DNA from: an uncultured Nitrospira sp.
Lineage (GTDB): Bacteria; Nitrospirota; Nitrospiria; Nitrospirales; UBA8639
Direction: 5' to 3'
Assembly (NCBI GenBank): GCA_902500695.1
Contig: CABVRQ010000003.1
Coordinates: 1 to 55,175, forward strand
DNA length: 55,175 bases
This document shows, piece after piece, positions 1 through 9,508 of the stretch (positions are counted from its first letter, which is position 1; each line of letters begins with the position of its first letter). Made by a program: the position numbers and the translations under genes. A model generated the notes under the pieces. It searched no databases. It worked only from the letters and a program-made list of their open reading frames with translations, and was not told where the DNA came from.

Positions 1-291
1 GGACACCAGTGGTGGCAATGCGCTCGCGTCCTTGGAGCGGATGCGCCTGGCCTAAGCTTGGACTAAATCGGTTGTCAAATTCTGATGCTAACCTATCCCA
101 GCCGATTTCTGCCGACTCCATCTGAGGAATCGCCCCTCCTGGCATAGAGAAGATTGAAATCCACCATCCACCCGCTCGGTCAGATGAGGATGCTGCCAAA
201 TCACCGTTCATTCAATGGTGAATGAGTTGGCGGGTTTTCCGAAAATTGGGAGGATCGAGTATGGAGTTGTGAGGGCAAGCCATGCCAATTG

Positions 292-3200
292 TTAAGGATG
301 CTCGCTTCTGTGAGTAGTGTCCGGGGCAGTGAGTTCATGATCTTCGGGATCGGGTTGAGATCGAGAACTTCTTTTAGAGTACTGACTGGTCAATTGGTAC
401 AAGATGGGAACAACGAATAAAATGAGGAATGTGGCGGTCAACATGCCGCCCACCACCACACGGGCCAAGGGTTTTTGAGCCTCCGAACCGATGCCACTCG
501 CGAGCGCGGCGGGAACTAAGCCCAACGCGGCTCCCAGGGTGGCCATTAACACCGGTCGCATCTGCAACTCGGCTCCTGAAAGGATAGCCTCCTTGAGGGG
601 GATGCCATTTTGTTCCAACTCCCGGATACTGGAGACGATTAAGACGCCGCCCAGAATGGCGATCCCCAATGTGGAAATGAATCCTACGGCTGCGGAAATG
701 CTAAAGGGCGTATGAGTCAGGACCAGAGAGAGGACCCCTCCGATCATGGCAAAGGGAACGGTGGCGAGCACAATAAAGGCGTACCGGAATGATCCAAACG
801 TGAGGTATAGCAAAAAGAGAATGAGAATCATGGTGAGGGGTACGACAATCATCAGGCGTTGTTGTTCTTTGACCAATTGATCATATTGTCCGGCCCATTC
901 GAGATGATAGCCTTCCGGGAGTTGAATTTTTTTCTGTAAATGCCGTTGGGCTTCTCGAATCGTACTCACGAGGTCCCGGTCGCGGATACTGAACATGATA
1001 GGGATATATCGCTCGTGATTTTCTCGATAGATCATAAAGGCGCCGGTTTGTCGAACGATCGTGGCCAACTGCTTGAGCGGTATGCCGACGCCTTCAGGAG
1101 AACTGACTTGGATCTGTCCAATGGTCGTTTCGTCTTGCCGGTATTGGGGAAGGAATCGCACCACTAATTCAAATCGTCGGTCCCCTTCGATCACTTCCGT
1201 GACGGCTTCCCCGCCAATAGCGGCTTGAACCATGGCATTCACATCGCCGACTTGTATGCCGTACCGGGCACAGGCTTGCCGGTCAACTTGAATGAGGAGG
1301 TTGGGTTGTCCCATGGTCCGGTTGATACTGAGTTCCTTCACTCCCCGGATGTTTTTAAGTTCGCCCTCGACTTTTTCCGCAAGGGTTTGAAGTTCTGTTA
1401 GGTTGTGCCCATAGAGCTTAATGGAGTTTTCGCTTTTCACGCCGGACATGGCTTCTTCCACACTGTCTTGGATGAGTTGGGAGAAGTTGACCTTGAGCCC
1501 GGGGATCGTTTCCAGGCGTCCCTCAATTTCCTCGATCAGGCCTTCTTTGGTCAGGCCGGGGCGCCATTCATCCCGGGGTTTAAGATTGACGTAATATTCC
1601 ACATTGAAAAAACTTTCTGGGTCTGTTCCATCATCCGGACGTCCGAGCTGTGAGACCGCAGTGGCGACTTCAGGGGATTCCATAAACATGTTCCGCATAC
1701 GGCTGGCCAAGGCTGCGGCATCTTCAAACCGGATATCGATCGGCATGCGAATACGAACCCAGATGTTGCCCTCCTCTAGCGCCGGCATAAACTCTCCACC
1801 CATGAAGTTGAGTGCTAAAACGGTCACTACCAATAGGATACCCACCGCGCCTAGTACCAGCTTTTGATGATGAAGTCCCCAACGAAGAGCGGTCAGATAG
1901 CTTTGCCTGAGTATCGAAACCAGTTTAGGTTCTTGTTCGCGCATGGGTCCATTGAGCAGGAAGGAACACATGGCAGGCGCGAGGGTACAGGCCAGAAGCA
2001 GCGAACCAGCCAGGGCCAGGCCATAAGTAATGGACATGGGCGCAAAAATTTTTCCGGGCACTCCCGTCATCGTAAAAAGGGGAATGAACGCCACCACGAT
2101 AATCACCGTGGAAAATAGGATCGGTCGTCCCACATGACGGGCGGCCCTCGCAATGAGCTGAGGAGGGGTGACCCCGGGTTTGGCATGGTGGCAGAGGTAA
2201 TAGAAAATACTTTCGACCATGACCAGGGGGGCATCGACGATGATTCCGAAATCAATGGCTCCCAGAGAAATGAGATTCGCGGACTGTCCCATCATGACCA
2301 TGGCGGAAAAGGTGAATAGCAGAGCAAGGGGAATCGTACAGGCGACGATCAGGGCGGTCCGGAAATGTCCCAGGAAAAAGAGGAGAACGATGAGCACCAA
2401 TACCATGCCGTTGATTAATATGTGCACGACCGTCTCAATGACGGTGTTGATCATGGTGGTGCGATCATAAATGGTTTTGATTTTGACGCCGGTGGGGAGT
2501 TTTTTTTGGTTTAATTCCTCTATCTTTTGATTGACGCGTTCCAGGGTGGAGAGCGCCTGGGTGTCCCGTTGCAGAAGGATCACCCCTTCCAGAGTGTCTT
2601 CCACCTCGTTAATGCCGACTTGTCCTAAACGGATCGCAGTGCCAATGGACACTTTTCCCAGATTTTCAATAAAGATGGGAGTGCCGTCTTTGACCGCCAC
2701 GACGACTTTGGCGACATCATCCAGGCTGTTGATAAATCCTACTCCCCTGACATTGTAACTCTGGGGTCCCAAGGCCAAATAACTGCCACCAACATTGGCA
2801 TTACTATTGGCGAGGGCTGCTTTGATTTGAGCAAGAGTGACTCCATAGGTGAGAAGAGCTCCGGGATCCAGGTCCACGTGATATTCTTTTGTGGTGCCTC
2901 CAAACGCCGTCACATCAATGATGCCGGGCACCTGTTTGAATGCGCGCCGGACCTGCCAGTCCTGGATGGTTTTGAGGTCGGTGAGCGAATAGCCGTCTCC
3001 CACCAATTCATATCGATAGATTTCTGCGATGGCCCACCAGGGAGAGAGTTCCGGTTTGACGCCCTCGGGTAGATCAACAGTATGGAGCCGATTCAGCACT
3101 TCTTGGCGGACCGCATACCAATTGGTGCCAAATTCAAAATAGACCTTGAGTTCGCTCAAACCGAACAGAGACAAGGAACGGACATTGGTGAGGCCGGGAA

Positions 3201-3426
3201 TGCCCTGGAGAGCGGTTTCAATGGGAATGGTGATGATTCGCTCCATTTCCTCTGCCGACCATCCCGTTTTTTGGGAAATGACTTCGACAAAGGGTGGCGA
3301 GGGATCCGGGTAGGCCACCACGTCAAGGATATGAAAAGCATAGAGCCCTCCAAATAGCAGGAAGATCCCGAAGGTGCAGACGAGAGCACGCTGAACGAGC
3401 GACAGCTCGACAAGTCTGCCGATCAT
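292..3426 (-). CDS. Heavy-metal efflux RND pump (CusA/CzcA family)
   Basis: Inner-membrane proton-driven pump of the HME-RND family, 1044 aa, the usual family length. The N-terminal helix, two large periplasmic loops (about residues 35-335 and 560-860) and two blocks of membrane helices are all present. The TM4 proton-relay acids correspond to D392, D398 and E405 in the segment beginning GAIDFGIIVD; these align with the essential D-D-E of CzcA. The residue after the second Asp is Ala-Pro where CzcA and CusA have Gly-Ala, so the motif is slightly divergent. The start codon overlaps the adaptor stop as ATGA, which indicates translational coupling. Metal specificity (Cu/Ag versus Co/Zn/Cd) cannot be read from the sequence with certainty. 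Confidence 0.93.
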   Translation of the reverse strand: MIGRLVELSLVQRALVCTFGIFLLFGGLYAFHILDVVAYPDPSPPFVEVISQKTGWSAEEMERIITIPIETALQGIPGLTNVRSLSLFGLSELKVYFEFGTNWYAVRQEVLNRLHTVDLPEGVKPELSPWWAIAEIYRYELVGDGYSLTDLKTIQDWQVRRAFKQVPGIIDVTAFGGTTKEYHVDLDPGALLTYGVTLAQIKAALANSNANVGGSYLALGPQSYNVRGVGFINSLDDVAKVVVAVKDGTPIFIENLGKVSIGTAIRLGQVGINEVEDTLEGVILLQRDTQALSTLERVNQKIEELNQKKLPTGVKIKTIYDRTTMINTVIETVVHILINGMVLVLIVLLFFLGHFRTALIVACTIPLALLFTFSAMVMMGQSANLISLGAIDFGIIVDAPLVMVESIFYYLCHHAKPGVTPPQLIARAARHVGRPILFSTVIIVVAFIPLFTMTGVPGKIFAPMSITYGLALAGSLLLACTLAPAMCSFLLNGPMREQEPKLVSILRQSYLTALRWGLHHQKLVLGAVGILLVVTVLALNFMGGEFMPALEEGNIWVRIRMPIDIRFEDAAALASRMRNMFMESPEVATAVSQLGRPDDGTDPESFFNVEYYVNLKPRDEWRPGLTKEGLIEEIEGRLETIPGLKVNFSQLIQDSVEEAMSGVKSENSIKLYGHNLTELQTLAEKVEGELKNIRGVKELSINRTMGQPNLLIQVDRQACARYGIQVGDVNAMVQAAIGGEAVTEVIEGDRRFELVVRFLPQYRQDETTIGQIQVSSPEGVGIPLKQLATIVRQTGAFMIYRENHERYIPIMFSIRDRDLVSTIREAQRHLQKKIQLPEGYHLEWAGQYDQLVKEQQRLMIVVPLTMILILFLLYLTFGSFRYAFIVLATVPFAMIGGVLSLVLTHTPFSISAAVGFISTLGIAILGGVLIVSSIRELEQNGIPLKEAILSGAELQMRPVLMATLGAALGLVPAALASGIGSEAQKPLARVVVGGMLTATFLILFVVPILYQLTSQYSKRSSRSQPDPEDHELTAPDTTHRSEHP

Positions 3427-4640
3427 GATGTCGGGGGAGAAGGGGGGGGCGTGTGTTCGGAGGACATTCCTTCGTCTTCGACATTCATGTCCTGGCCTTT
3501 GAGGAGTACGGCCCCTTTGACGACGATCGTTTCCCCTGGCTCAAGACCGCTGAGGACGGACATTTGGCCGGAAGAGGGGAGTCCGGTTTTAATCGGACGT
3601 TTCATGTAATGGTTGTCGCTATTCGCGACATAGACATACATATTTCCGTCAATTTCCAGAACCGCTTCTTGAGGAATAAGGGGATAGGGACGGCTTTCGC
3701 TCAATTTGACATTCAACCGAGCAAACATCCCCGGCTTGAGTTTGTGATCGCTATTGTTGACGACCGCCCGTATTTTAATGGTCCGAGTGGTCTGATCCAC
3801 GACATCACCGATGGATGAGATGGTGGCTGGAAATGCCGTCTCCGGATACGCTTCGACGGTCACCATCGCCTGTTGTTTAATTTTTACAAGTCCGAGGTCT
3901 CGGTCGTAGACGTCCGCGATGACTTGCACGGTGTTTAAATCGGCTACCGTAAACAGTACTTGATTGGGATCTCCGCTGACCGATTGTCCCGGGGTCACGG
4001 CCCGGTCCACGATGGTGCCGGAAAGGGGGCTTCGGATTTGATAGATTGACGTAATCGTTTGATCGGCTATGGGTTTATCGAGTTCCTCCTTGGAGACCTG
4101 AAGGGCCAGGAGTCTTTCCCGCGCTCTCCGGAATTCCGCCTTGGCCTTGACGAAATCGTTTTCGGCTTGCTTCAAATCTTTTTGCGGGAGCGCTTTGATC
4201 TCATACAAATCTTTGGCCAGGCCGTAGGAACGTTGGGCGTAGGATAAGTCAGAATGTTCTTTGATGAATTCCGAATAGGCCGAAGCAATTTCCGGACTTT
4301 CAATGGCGACCAGGAGTTCTCCTGCTTTCACAAAATCTCCTAATTGTCCATGGATTTTTTGTACCCGACCGATTAAGGCTGAAGAGACCTTTGAATATCG
4401 ATCCTCTCCATAGGACACTTTTCCTGCTAGGGACAAGACGGGGTGGGATGGCTCAACGGTCACTATGGCTGTGACGATTTGTGTCTCCGGTGTTGAGGGT
4501 GCGGGAATGGCCTTGTCACTTTTCGTAAAGGCAGGGTCCGTAGTCGCCGATGTTTGTGGTGGGCTTTCCTGACTGCAGGCAATCCCACTGAGAGTTATGA
4601 TGAAAAGAACACACCGGAATACACGAGGTACGGTTGTCAT
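3423..4640 (-). CDS. RND periplasmic adaptor subunit (CusB/CzcB-like)
   Basis: Membrane fusion protein of 405 aa that would link the inner-membrane pump to the outer-membrane channel. The N-terminus has a hydrophobic signal ending in LSGIAC, a plausible though not perfect lipobox (C22). A biotinyl-lipoyl half-motif region and an alpha-helical hairpin (about residues 85-185) follow, then beta-barrel segments; the stretch PLSGTIVDRAVTPGQSV is typical of the family. No extra N-terminal His/Met metal-binding extension is seen. It overlaps the upstream channel gene and the downstream pump gene by ATGA junctions, so the three proteins are probably made in balanced amounts. Confidence 0.92.
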   Translation of the reverse strand: MTTVPRVFRCVLFIITLSGIACSQESPPQTSATTDPAFTKSDKAIPAPSTPETQIVTAIVTVEPSHPVLSLAGKVSYGEDRYSKVSSALIGRVQKIHGQLGDFVKAGELLVAIESPEIASAYSEFIKEHSDLSYAQRSYGLAKDLYEIKALPQKDLKQAENDFVKAKAEFRRARERLLALQVSKEELDKPIADQTITSIYQIRSPLSGTIVDRAVTPGQSVSGDPNQVLFTVADLNTVQVIADVYDRDLGLVKIKQQAMVTVEAYPETAFPATISSIGDVVDQTTRTIKIRAVVNNSDHKLKPGMFARLNVKLSESRPYPLIPQEAVLEIDGNMYVYVANSDNHYMKRPIKTGLPSSGQMSVLSGLEPGETIVVKGAVLLKGQDMNVEDEGMSSEHTPPPSPPTS

Positions 4641-5950
4641 AAAATATCCTGACCGGCAGCTCGTTCTAAGAGAAATAAATTTCGTTGGTAATCAAACAGG
4701 GCTTCCAAATAGTCTTGAAGAATGGTCTGTGAGCTGCGGGCGGCATCGAGCACATCTATCAGCGTCACGCCACCCTTTTGATAGGCTTTTTCGAGAATGG
4801 AGAATGTGGTTTTGGCATCGTCCAGTACTCCCGCCTGATAGGCCTCCACCAGACGTTGGGATTGAGTTAAATTCCGGTAATTCACTTCAATCTCATTTTG
4901 TACTTCCAAGGTGGTCTTGTGAAGATCGACTTGCGCCACTTGAATGGCGATTTCGGCCTGGGCAATGCCTCCCTGATTGCGGTCAAAGACCGGGAGCGGC
5001 ACTTCCAGGTTGAGGCTATACAATTGTTGGTTGCTCCCGCCTTGCGGCCCCTGCATGGTGAACGCGCCTCCGATAATAGGGTCGGGAATTCTGAGTGATT
5101 TGGCTAATTTTAAATTGGTTTGTTGCTGGGAAAGGACGAACCGTCTGGCTTGAAGGTCCGGACGTTTGTTCATCGCCTCGGTCCGCAGTTTATCAATATC
5201 GGGTGTCACCCGTTTATAAAGGAGGTCGGAGGTTAATACAAGATCCGTTGTGGGCGGGAAGGCCAGGAGGAGTCGGAGGTCAGCGAGTGCCGTTTGGACT
5301 TCCTGCGTAAATTTAATGACCTGTGCTCCGAAGTCTACTGCCTGAAGGCGAAGACGAATGAGGTCCACTTCGGCGATGAAGCCTTTTTTAAAGCGTAATT
5401 CCCCAATGGTTAAGATTCGATGAAACCGCTCCTGATTATCTTTCGCGAGATCAAGACGACGGGATGCCAATTGAACTTGGTAATACGTGTCTTTGAGCGT
5501 GAGTGTCAGTTGACGAATGGCATCGGTGAATGTCGCCTCGGCAGCCTGGATGCCATAGCCTGCGCTTTCCATCCGATAGCCACGTTTGCCGGCAAGCAAA
5601 AACATCTGTTCGAGCTGAGGAGTAATATAGCGAGTGCCTTCAAAGGTCTGTTTCCCGGTAAATGCGGCTCCTCCATAGAGTAAAAAAGTCGGGTTGGGGA
5701 AAAGTTTAGCGGTGATGGCAATCCCCTTGGCATTGTCGATGCCGTATTTCGTCATCAAAAGATCAAGATTTTTCTCCAGAAACAAGGATAAGGAATCGTT
5801 CAAGCTCAAGGTCACCGTGGTGGGAACTGCGGCTGGTGCCTGCTTTGAAGTTTTGATTGAATCCGGTTGCGCCGATGCAGTTTCGAATAGAACCCCAACC
5901 ATGACTACCGCAAGAAACAGGCAGTGGATGAAACGTATAGGGAAAGTCAT
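4637..5950 (-). CDS. TolC/CzcC-family outer membrane efflux channel
   Basis: Outer-membrane factor of the same tripartite pump, 437 aa from the chosen start. The start at 5950 (MTFPIRF...) places a good signal peptide at the extreme N-terminus; the frame stays open to an ATG at 6016, but neither start has a strong ribosome site. Two OEP repeats with long heptad-like helices are visible, including LSLNDSLSLFLEKNLDLL near the start and YQKGGVTLIDVLDAARS near the end. It is first in the operon, so the order is channel-adaptor-pump. No metal-sensing regulator is visible upstream. Confidence 0.9.
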   Translation of the reverse strand: MTFPIRFIHCLFLAVVMVGVLFETASAQPDSIKTSKQAPAAVPTTVTLSLNDSLSLFLEKNLDLLMTKYGIDNAKGIAITAKLFPNPTFLLYGGAAFTGKQTFEGTRYITPQLEQMFLLAGKRGYRMESAGYGIQAAEATFTDAIRQLTLTLKDTYYQVQLASRRLDLAKDNQERFHRILTIGELRFKKGFIAEVDLIRLRLQAVDFGAQVIKFTQEVQTALADLRLLLAFPPTTDLVLTSDLLYKRVTPDIDKLRTEAMNKRPDLQARRFVLSQQQTNLKLAKSLRIPDPIIGGAFTMQGPQGGSNQQLYSLNLEVPLPVFDRNQGGIAQAEIAIQVAQVDLHKTTLEVQNEIEVNYRNLTQSQRLVEAYQAGVLDDAKTTFSILEKAYQKGGVTLIDVLDAARSSQTILQDYLEALFDYQRNLFLLERAAGQDIL

Positions 5951-6637
5951 GTTGATGGCTGGAAATGATAATCCGTTGACGCTTGGATTACCAAGAGAGG
6001 GAGGAGTGGAGAACAAAAGCTACCCAATGGCAACCTTTCCTTCCGCAATTCGAATCCTGGGAAACAAAGGAAGAGAAAGAAAACCCAGGCTGAAAAGTGG
6101 TCAACCATATCGCCGAGGAACCCCTAAGAGCAAGATGATACTTTTACCAATGTCGAAAATTTTTCCGAATAAGCTAAATACTTCCCCCTGCTCCCTTACT
6201 TTTTTTGTAATAGTTTTAGCGAAGAAGATCCTCAGGTGGTCTTAATAAATTTCAATGTGCAAGAGGCATTCCATGAGTTAGTTTCATTTACAAGGAGATG
6301 AGGCAAGAATATTTTTATAGTAAACAACAGATTTAAGCCGATTCCAGTTGAATGGAAGGCGTTCAGGTTGGAGCAGGAAGGAGATTCAGGAAAAGTCTGT
6401 CCCGTGAAAGGACAGGTTGTCATTTCCCAGTTTAGTAGGGTCGAGGGAGCGTGTGAGGATGGGAGGTTAACCCACTCTCATACCTCTTGGGACACATTGG
6501 AAATGATAGGGACCGCTGAAGGCGGAGATGTCTATGTTGAATCTCAACAGCCTCATCCCCCCCAATGTTCCCTGAGGATAGGGAAGTGAACGAGGTTTAC
6601 TCCCGCAAGCGGAATGGATCGTTTATGCGCATAATTC
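5951..6637. other. Non-coding stretch upstream of the efflux operon
   Basis: About 690 bases between the channel gene and the next minus-strand gene. It is AT-rich and holds only short unconvincing frames on both strands. It must contain the promoter of the efflux operon, but no clear -35/-10 pair was found. A 12-base perfect palindrome (TTATGCGCATAA, 6623-6634) lies just past the stop of the neighbouring lipoprotein gene. Confidence 0.5.
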
Positions 6638-7840
6638 TCATTTCGCGATGGTGATACTGGGGACATTCCCGCGTGGGGCATCGGTGACGGTCATTTGAAA
6701 CAATTGATACAGCAAGCGGAAGGACTCCTGATTCCATGACCGTTTCTCCTCATCGGCGATGGAATAATAATGTCCCTCATGGGTGACGGAAAGTTTGGTA
6801 TTAGGGCGTTCAATAGATGATTCGATAATGTCCAAGACCCGGACCGGATTTTCTGCGACGATTCCCGTTCCTGGATCCGGATCCACATGATACTCCGGCT
6901 CACTCGCAATGGATCGACCCAGAAAATTGAGAATGCCGTGAAAACTCCGGAGCCGAAAGGCCCCTTGTACCGGGTATTCCCCTCCCGGATTGTCGGGTCG
7001 GATATCGACCAGGATATCGTTCGGCGGCCAACGATCCGCCTTGGCCTGTAAAGTTAATCGCTCTTTATTGGAGATGGTGGTCGGGTCGTAGTTCGTGATT
7101 ACGGTATGCCCGATTGACCGTTTTTGAATGATATAGATTTGTTTTTCCGCATCCACAATTATGCGATAGTTGTTTTCCAGGGTTTGAAAGTCTCCGGCAG
7201 AAAAGGAGGATAATGGAAAGGTCCATTCCCGGTCATACACCAAGGGTTCTATATAGAGTTGATTGTTATCTTGTAAACGGGAAAGATGAAGCACGATTTG
7301 TCGAAATATGGGGTATCCGGTCTTATCCGCCGGTCGATTATAGTAGGCGGTTTCGTGATTATTCGTGGTCGTACGGATTTCCCCGGCCATGAGCCGGAGG
7401 AGTAAATCAATATCGACCCCCTGTCTCAGCAGGAGTGTCAATTTTCCTTCCCGGAGAGGTGTCAGCAGGCGTTGGGTAAAATCTTCTCCTTCAATGGGAC
7501 TAATGGTAAACGTGGGATTTTCAGCGATGCTGCCCCCAAAGACGGGTGCCAATGCAAATCCGCCATTTGTCCCGCCTAGCGGCGGGGTAGCCCCGGCGAA
7601 AAATTGATAATTAAAGGTGGCGGCAATACTGGAAATGGCTGTGAAATGCACGGGTTGATGATGATGGGATCTGGCAATATTGAGGAGCAATTGTTCGACC
7701 AGGGATCTGGTGACCGAATGGTCATACGCAATGACCACATGTTCCAGAGCTTTCGGGGAAAAACATCCGGATAGCATAACAGGCAGACTCCAGAGCATGA
7801 CGCAGGACAAAAACGAGATTCGGGTTTGTTTTTTTTTCAC
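6638..7840 (-). CDS. Putative lipoprotein of unknown function
   Basis: A 400-aa protein starting at a GTG preceded by GGAACAGGA. The frame extends 38 codons further upstream, but this start puts a lysine-rich n-region (VKKKQTRIS), a hydrophobic core and a good lipobox (LSGC) right at the N-terminus. The mature protein is mixed alpha/beta with a Gly/Pro-rich loop near residue 90 and no repeat or catalytic motif that I recognise. It is separated by more than 350 bases from mgtE upstream on the same strand, so it may have its own promoter. No function is assigned; it could be an envelope protein specific to this lineage. Confidence 0.7.
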   Translation of the reverse strand: MKKKQTRISFLSCVMLWSLPVMLSGCFSPKALEHVVIAYDHSVTRSLVEQLLLNIARSHHHQPVHFTAISSIAATFNYQFFAGATPPLGGTNGGFALAPVFGGSIAENPTFTISPIEGEDFTQRLLTPLREGKLTLLLRQGVDIDLLLRLMAGEIRTTTNNHETAYYNRPADKTGYPIFRQIVLHLSRLQDNNQLYIEPLVYDREWTFPLSSFSAGDFQTLENNYRIIVDAEKQIYIIQKRSIGHTVITNYDPTTISNKERLTLQAKADRWPPNDILVDIRPDNPGGEYPVQGAFRLRSFHGILNFLGRSIASEPEYHVDPDPGTGIVAENPVRVLDIIESSIERPNTKLSVTHEGHYYSIADEEKRSWNQESFRLLYQLFQMTVTDAPRGNVPSITIAK

Positions 7841-8203
7841 GGTGTCCTGTTCCTTAAAACACGTGGAGGTTTTTCTTTGTATGTTGATCCTTACAAATAA
7901 TAGAAGGATCTTCCCTGTCGGTGTTGTGCTTGGAAAGGGAGTCCCGTGGAGCAATTTCTTTGCCCATCCACCAGCGTTGAATCACTTCGGCGTAACCAGG
8001 GTTCATGTAATGCGAGAGTATCAAAGCCGCAGTTTCTGTCAAGGGAAGAGGACGTGCCGATCAAAAACCCACGTGTCCTAGACCGCGTTTTTCTTAGAGG
8101 TGGTGCTTTCATCCTGGTTGGTTCTTTTGCGGGAGACCCTGCTTTCAGGCCATGCCTTTATTCTGATGATGATAGTAATTCCCCATAATTCCCGGAGTAT
8201 CAA
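7841..8203. other. Intergenic region between mgtE and the lipoprotein gene
   Basis: About 360 bases with no convincing gene. Short frames on both strands lack ribosome sites and recognisable composition. It carries two CACGTG palindromes (7860-7865 and 8070-8075). No hairpin followed by a T-run was found downstream of mgtE. Confidence 0.4.
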
Positions 8204-9508
8204 TTAACCCAAAAGGCTGGAAAAAATCGTGGCCAGTCCTAAAAAACTAAAAAACCCGGCTACATCGGTGACGGTGGTTAAGATGATTGATGATGACTGA
8301 GCCGGATCTTGTTTCAGGGATCGAAGAATGATGGGGATGATTGCTCCCGAAAACCCCGCCATGACCATGGAGATGATCATGGAGACGCCGATGACCATGG
8401 TTAATCCCCAGGAATGGCTCCAGAAAAATACGGCGGTACAGGTCGTCGCGGCCACAGCCACACCATTGGCCAAGGCGACGTAGGATTCTTTTAAGGTCAC
8501 GCGGAACCATTGGGAAGGACGGATATCCCGTAACGCTAACCCACGCATGACTACCGCGAGCGCTTGAGCTCCCGTATTCCCTGATTGCCCGGCCACGACG
8601 GGGAGCAAGACCGCCAGGGCCGTAAATTGCGCAATCGTGTCCTCGAATAACCCCACGACAAAAGCCGCCAGAAATGCTGTGAGCAGATTGATTTGTAGCC
8701 AGGGGAGACGTTTCCGAATGGCAAACCCTGGCGGCGATAGGGCTCGTTCGTCTTTGCTGGCACCCACCATGGTTTGCATGCTTATGGTGGCCTCTTCTTT
8801 TTCAACCTGAATGATGTCTTGACTGCTGATGATTCCGAGTAGGCGGCCGTCCAAATCAGTAACCGGAATAGTCAGCACCTTCCATTCGTTACAAATTTCC
8901 ACGACCTGTTCCTGATTTTCCAGGGGATGAATGGTCGGTAATTCTCGTTTCATCAGGACCGCAAGATTCTTCTTTGGAGAGGCTAAAAACAGATCTCTGA
9001 GGGATAGGACGCCCACGAGGACCTGTCTGCGATCAATAATGTAGATTTCATTGAGATGCTGGGTGTCATGGGTGCGAACCTGTCGGATGGCTTCCTCGAC
9101 TGTCAGGTCTTCCGGGAGCGCAAGGAATTGGACATCCATGAGCATCCCGACCGAATCCTCCGAATACTCCATGAATGGACCAATATCGGTGGAAATGTGT
9201 TGGGGTAGGGCACCCAAAATAGCCACACGGGTCTCATCGGGCATTCGTTGGAGGAGCGAAGCGGCCAATGAGGGTTGGAGATGGGGAAGCGCACTCAGGA
9301 GTAACGCTTGCGGAATGATTCCGAGAAGGTCAGCGGCCAATGATGGTGACATGACCGAGAGGACTTTTGCGATCATGGTAGGGGGAAGATCGGCAAGTAT
9401 GGGGATCACCTCCTGGGGATCATGGGACTCAAACACATGTGCGGCTTCATCGGGAAATTTGGCAATAAATGCCTGATGCATCGGTTCAGTCGTTGCAAGT
9501 GTCGTCAT
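8204..9508 (-). CDS. mgtE: Magnesium transporter MgtE
   Basis: Mg2+ channel/transporter of 434 aa from the ATG at 9508, which has an AGGA ribosome site and overlaps the stop of the preceding gene as ATGA. The frame is open upstream to 9613, but that lies within the neighbour. Domain order is the MgtE N superhelical domain (about 1-125), two CBS domains (about 130-250) that close the pore when Mg2+ is abundant, and five membrane helices (about 285-434). The pore aspartate is D415 in TTVTDVAGFFSFLGLA. The Gly/Gln segment VVAGQSGNTGAQALAV in the TM region is also family-typical. Confidence 0.93.
   Translation of the reverse strand: MTTLATTEPMHQAFIAKFPDEAAHVFESHDPQEVIPILADLPPTMIAKVLSVMSPSLAADLLGIIPQALLLSALPHLQPSLAASLLQRMPDETRVAILGALPQHISTDIGPFMEYSEDSVGMLMDVQFLALPEDLTVEEAIRQVRTHDTQHLNEIYIIDRRQVLVGVLSLRDLFLASPKKNLAVLMKRELPTIHPLENQEQVVEICNEWKVLTIPVTDLDGRLLGIISSQDIIQVEKEEATISMQTMVGASKDERALSPPGFAIRKRLPWLQINLLTAFLAAFVVGLFEDTIAQFTALAVLLPVVAGQSGNTGAQALAVVMRGLALRDIRPSQWFRVTLKESYVALANGVAVAATTCTAVFFWSHSWGLTMVIGVSMIISMVMAGFSGAIIPIILRSLKQDPAQSSSIILTTVTDVAGFFSFLGLATIFSSLLG

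Noticed and set aside
2..55. Possible 3' end of a plus-strand gene reading ...SGGNALASLERMRLA and ending at TAA
   Set aside because: Only 17 codons are visible, with no recognisable motif; cannot be supported from this window.
5694..6245. 183-aa plus-strand frame across the channel gene start
   Set aside because: Mostly antisense to the TolC-type gene, no ribosome site, no recognisable domain.
8090..8203. Intrinsic terminator after mgtE
   Set aside because: No stable GC stem followed by a T-run on the minus strand.
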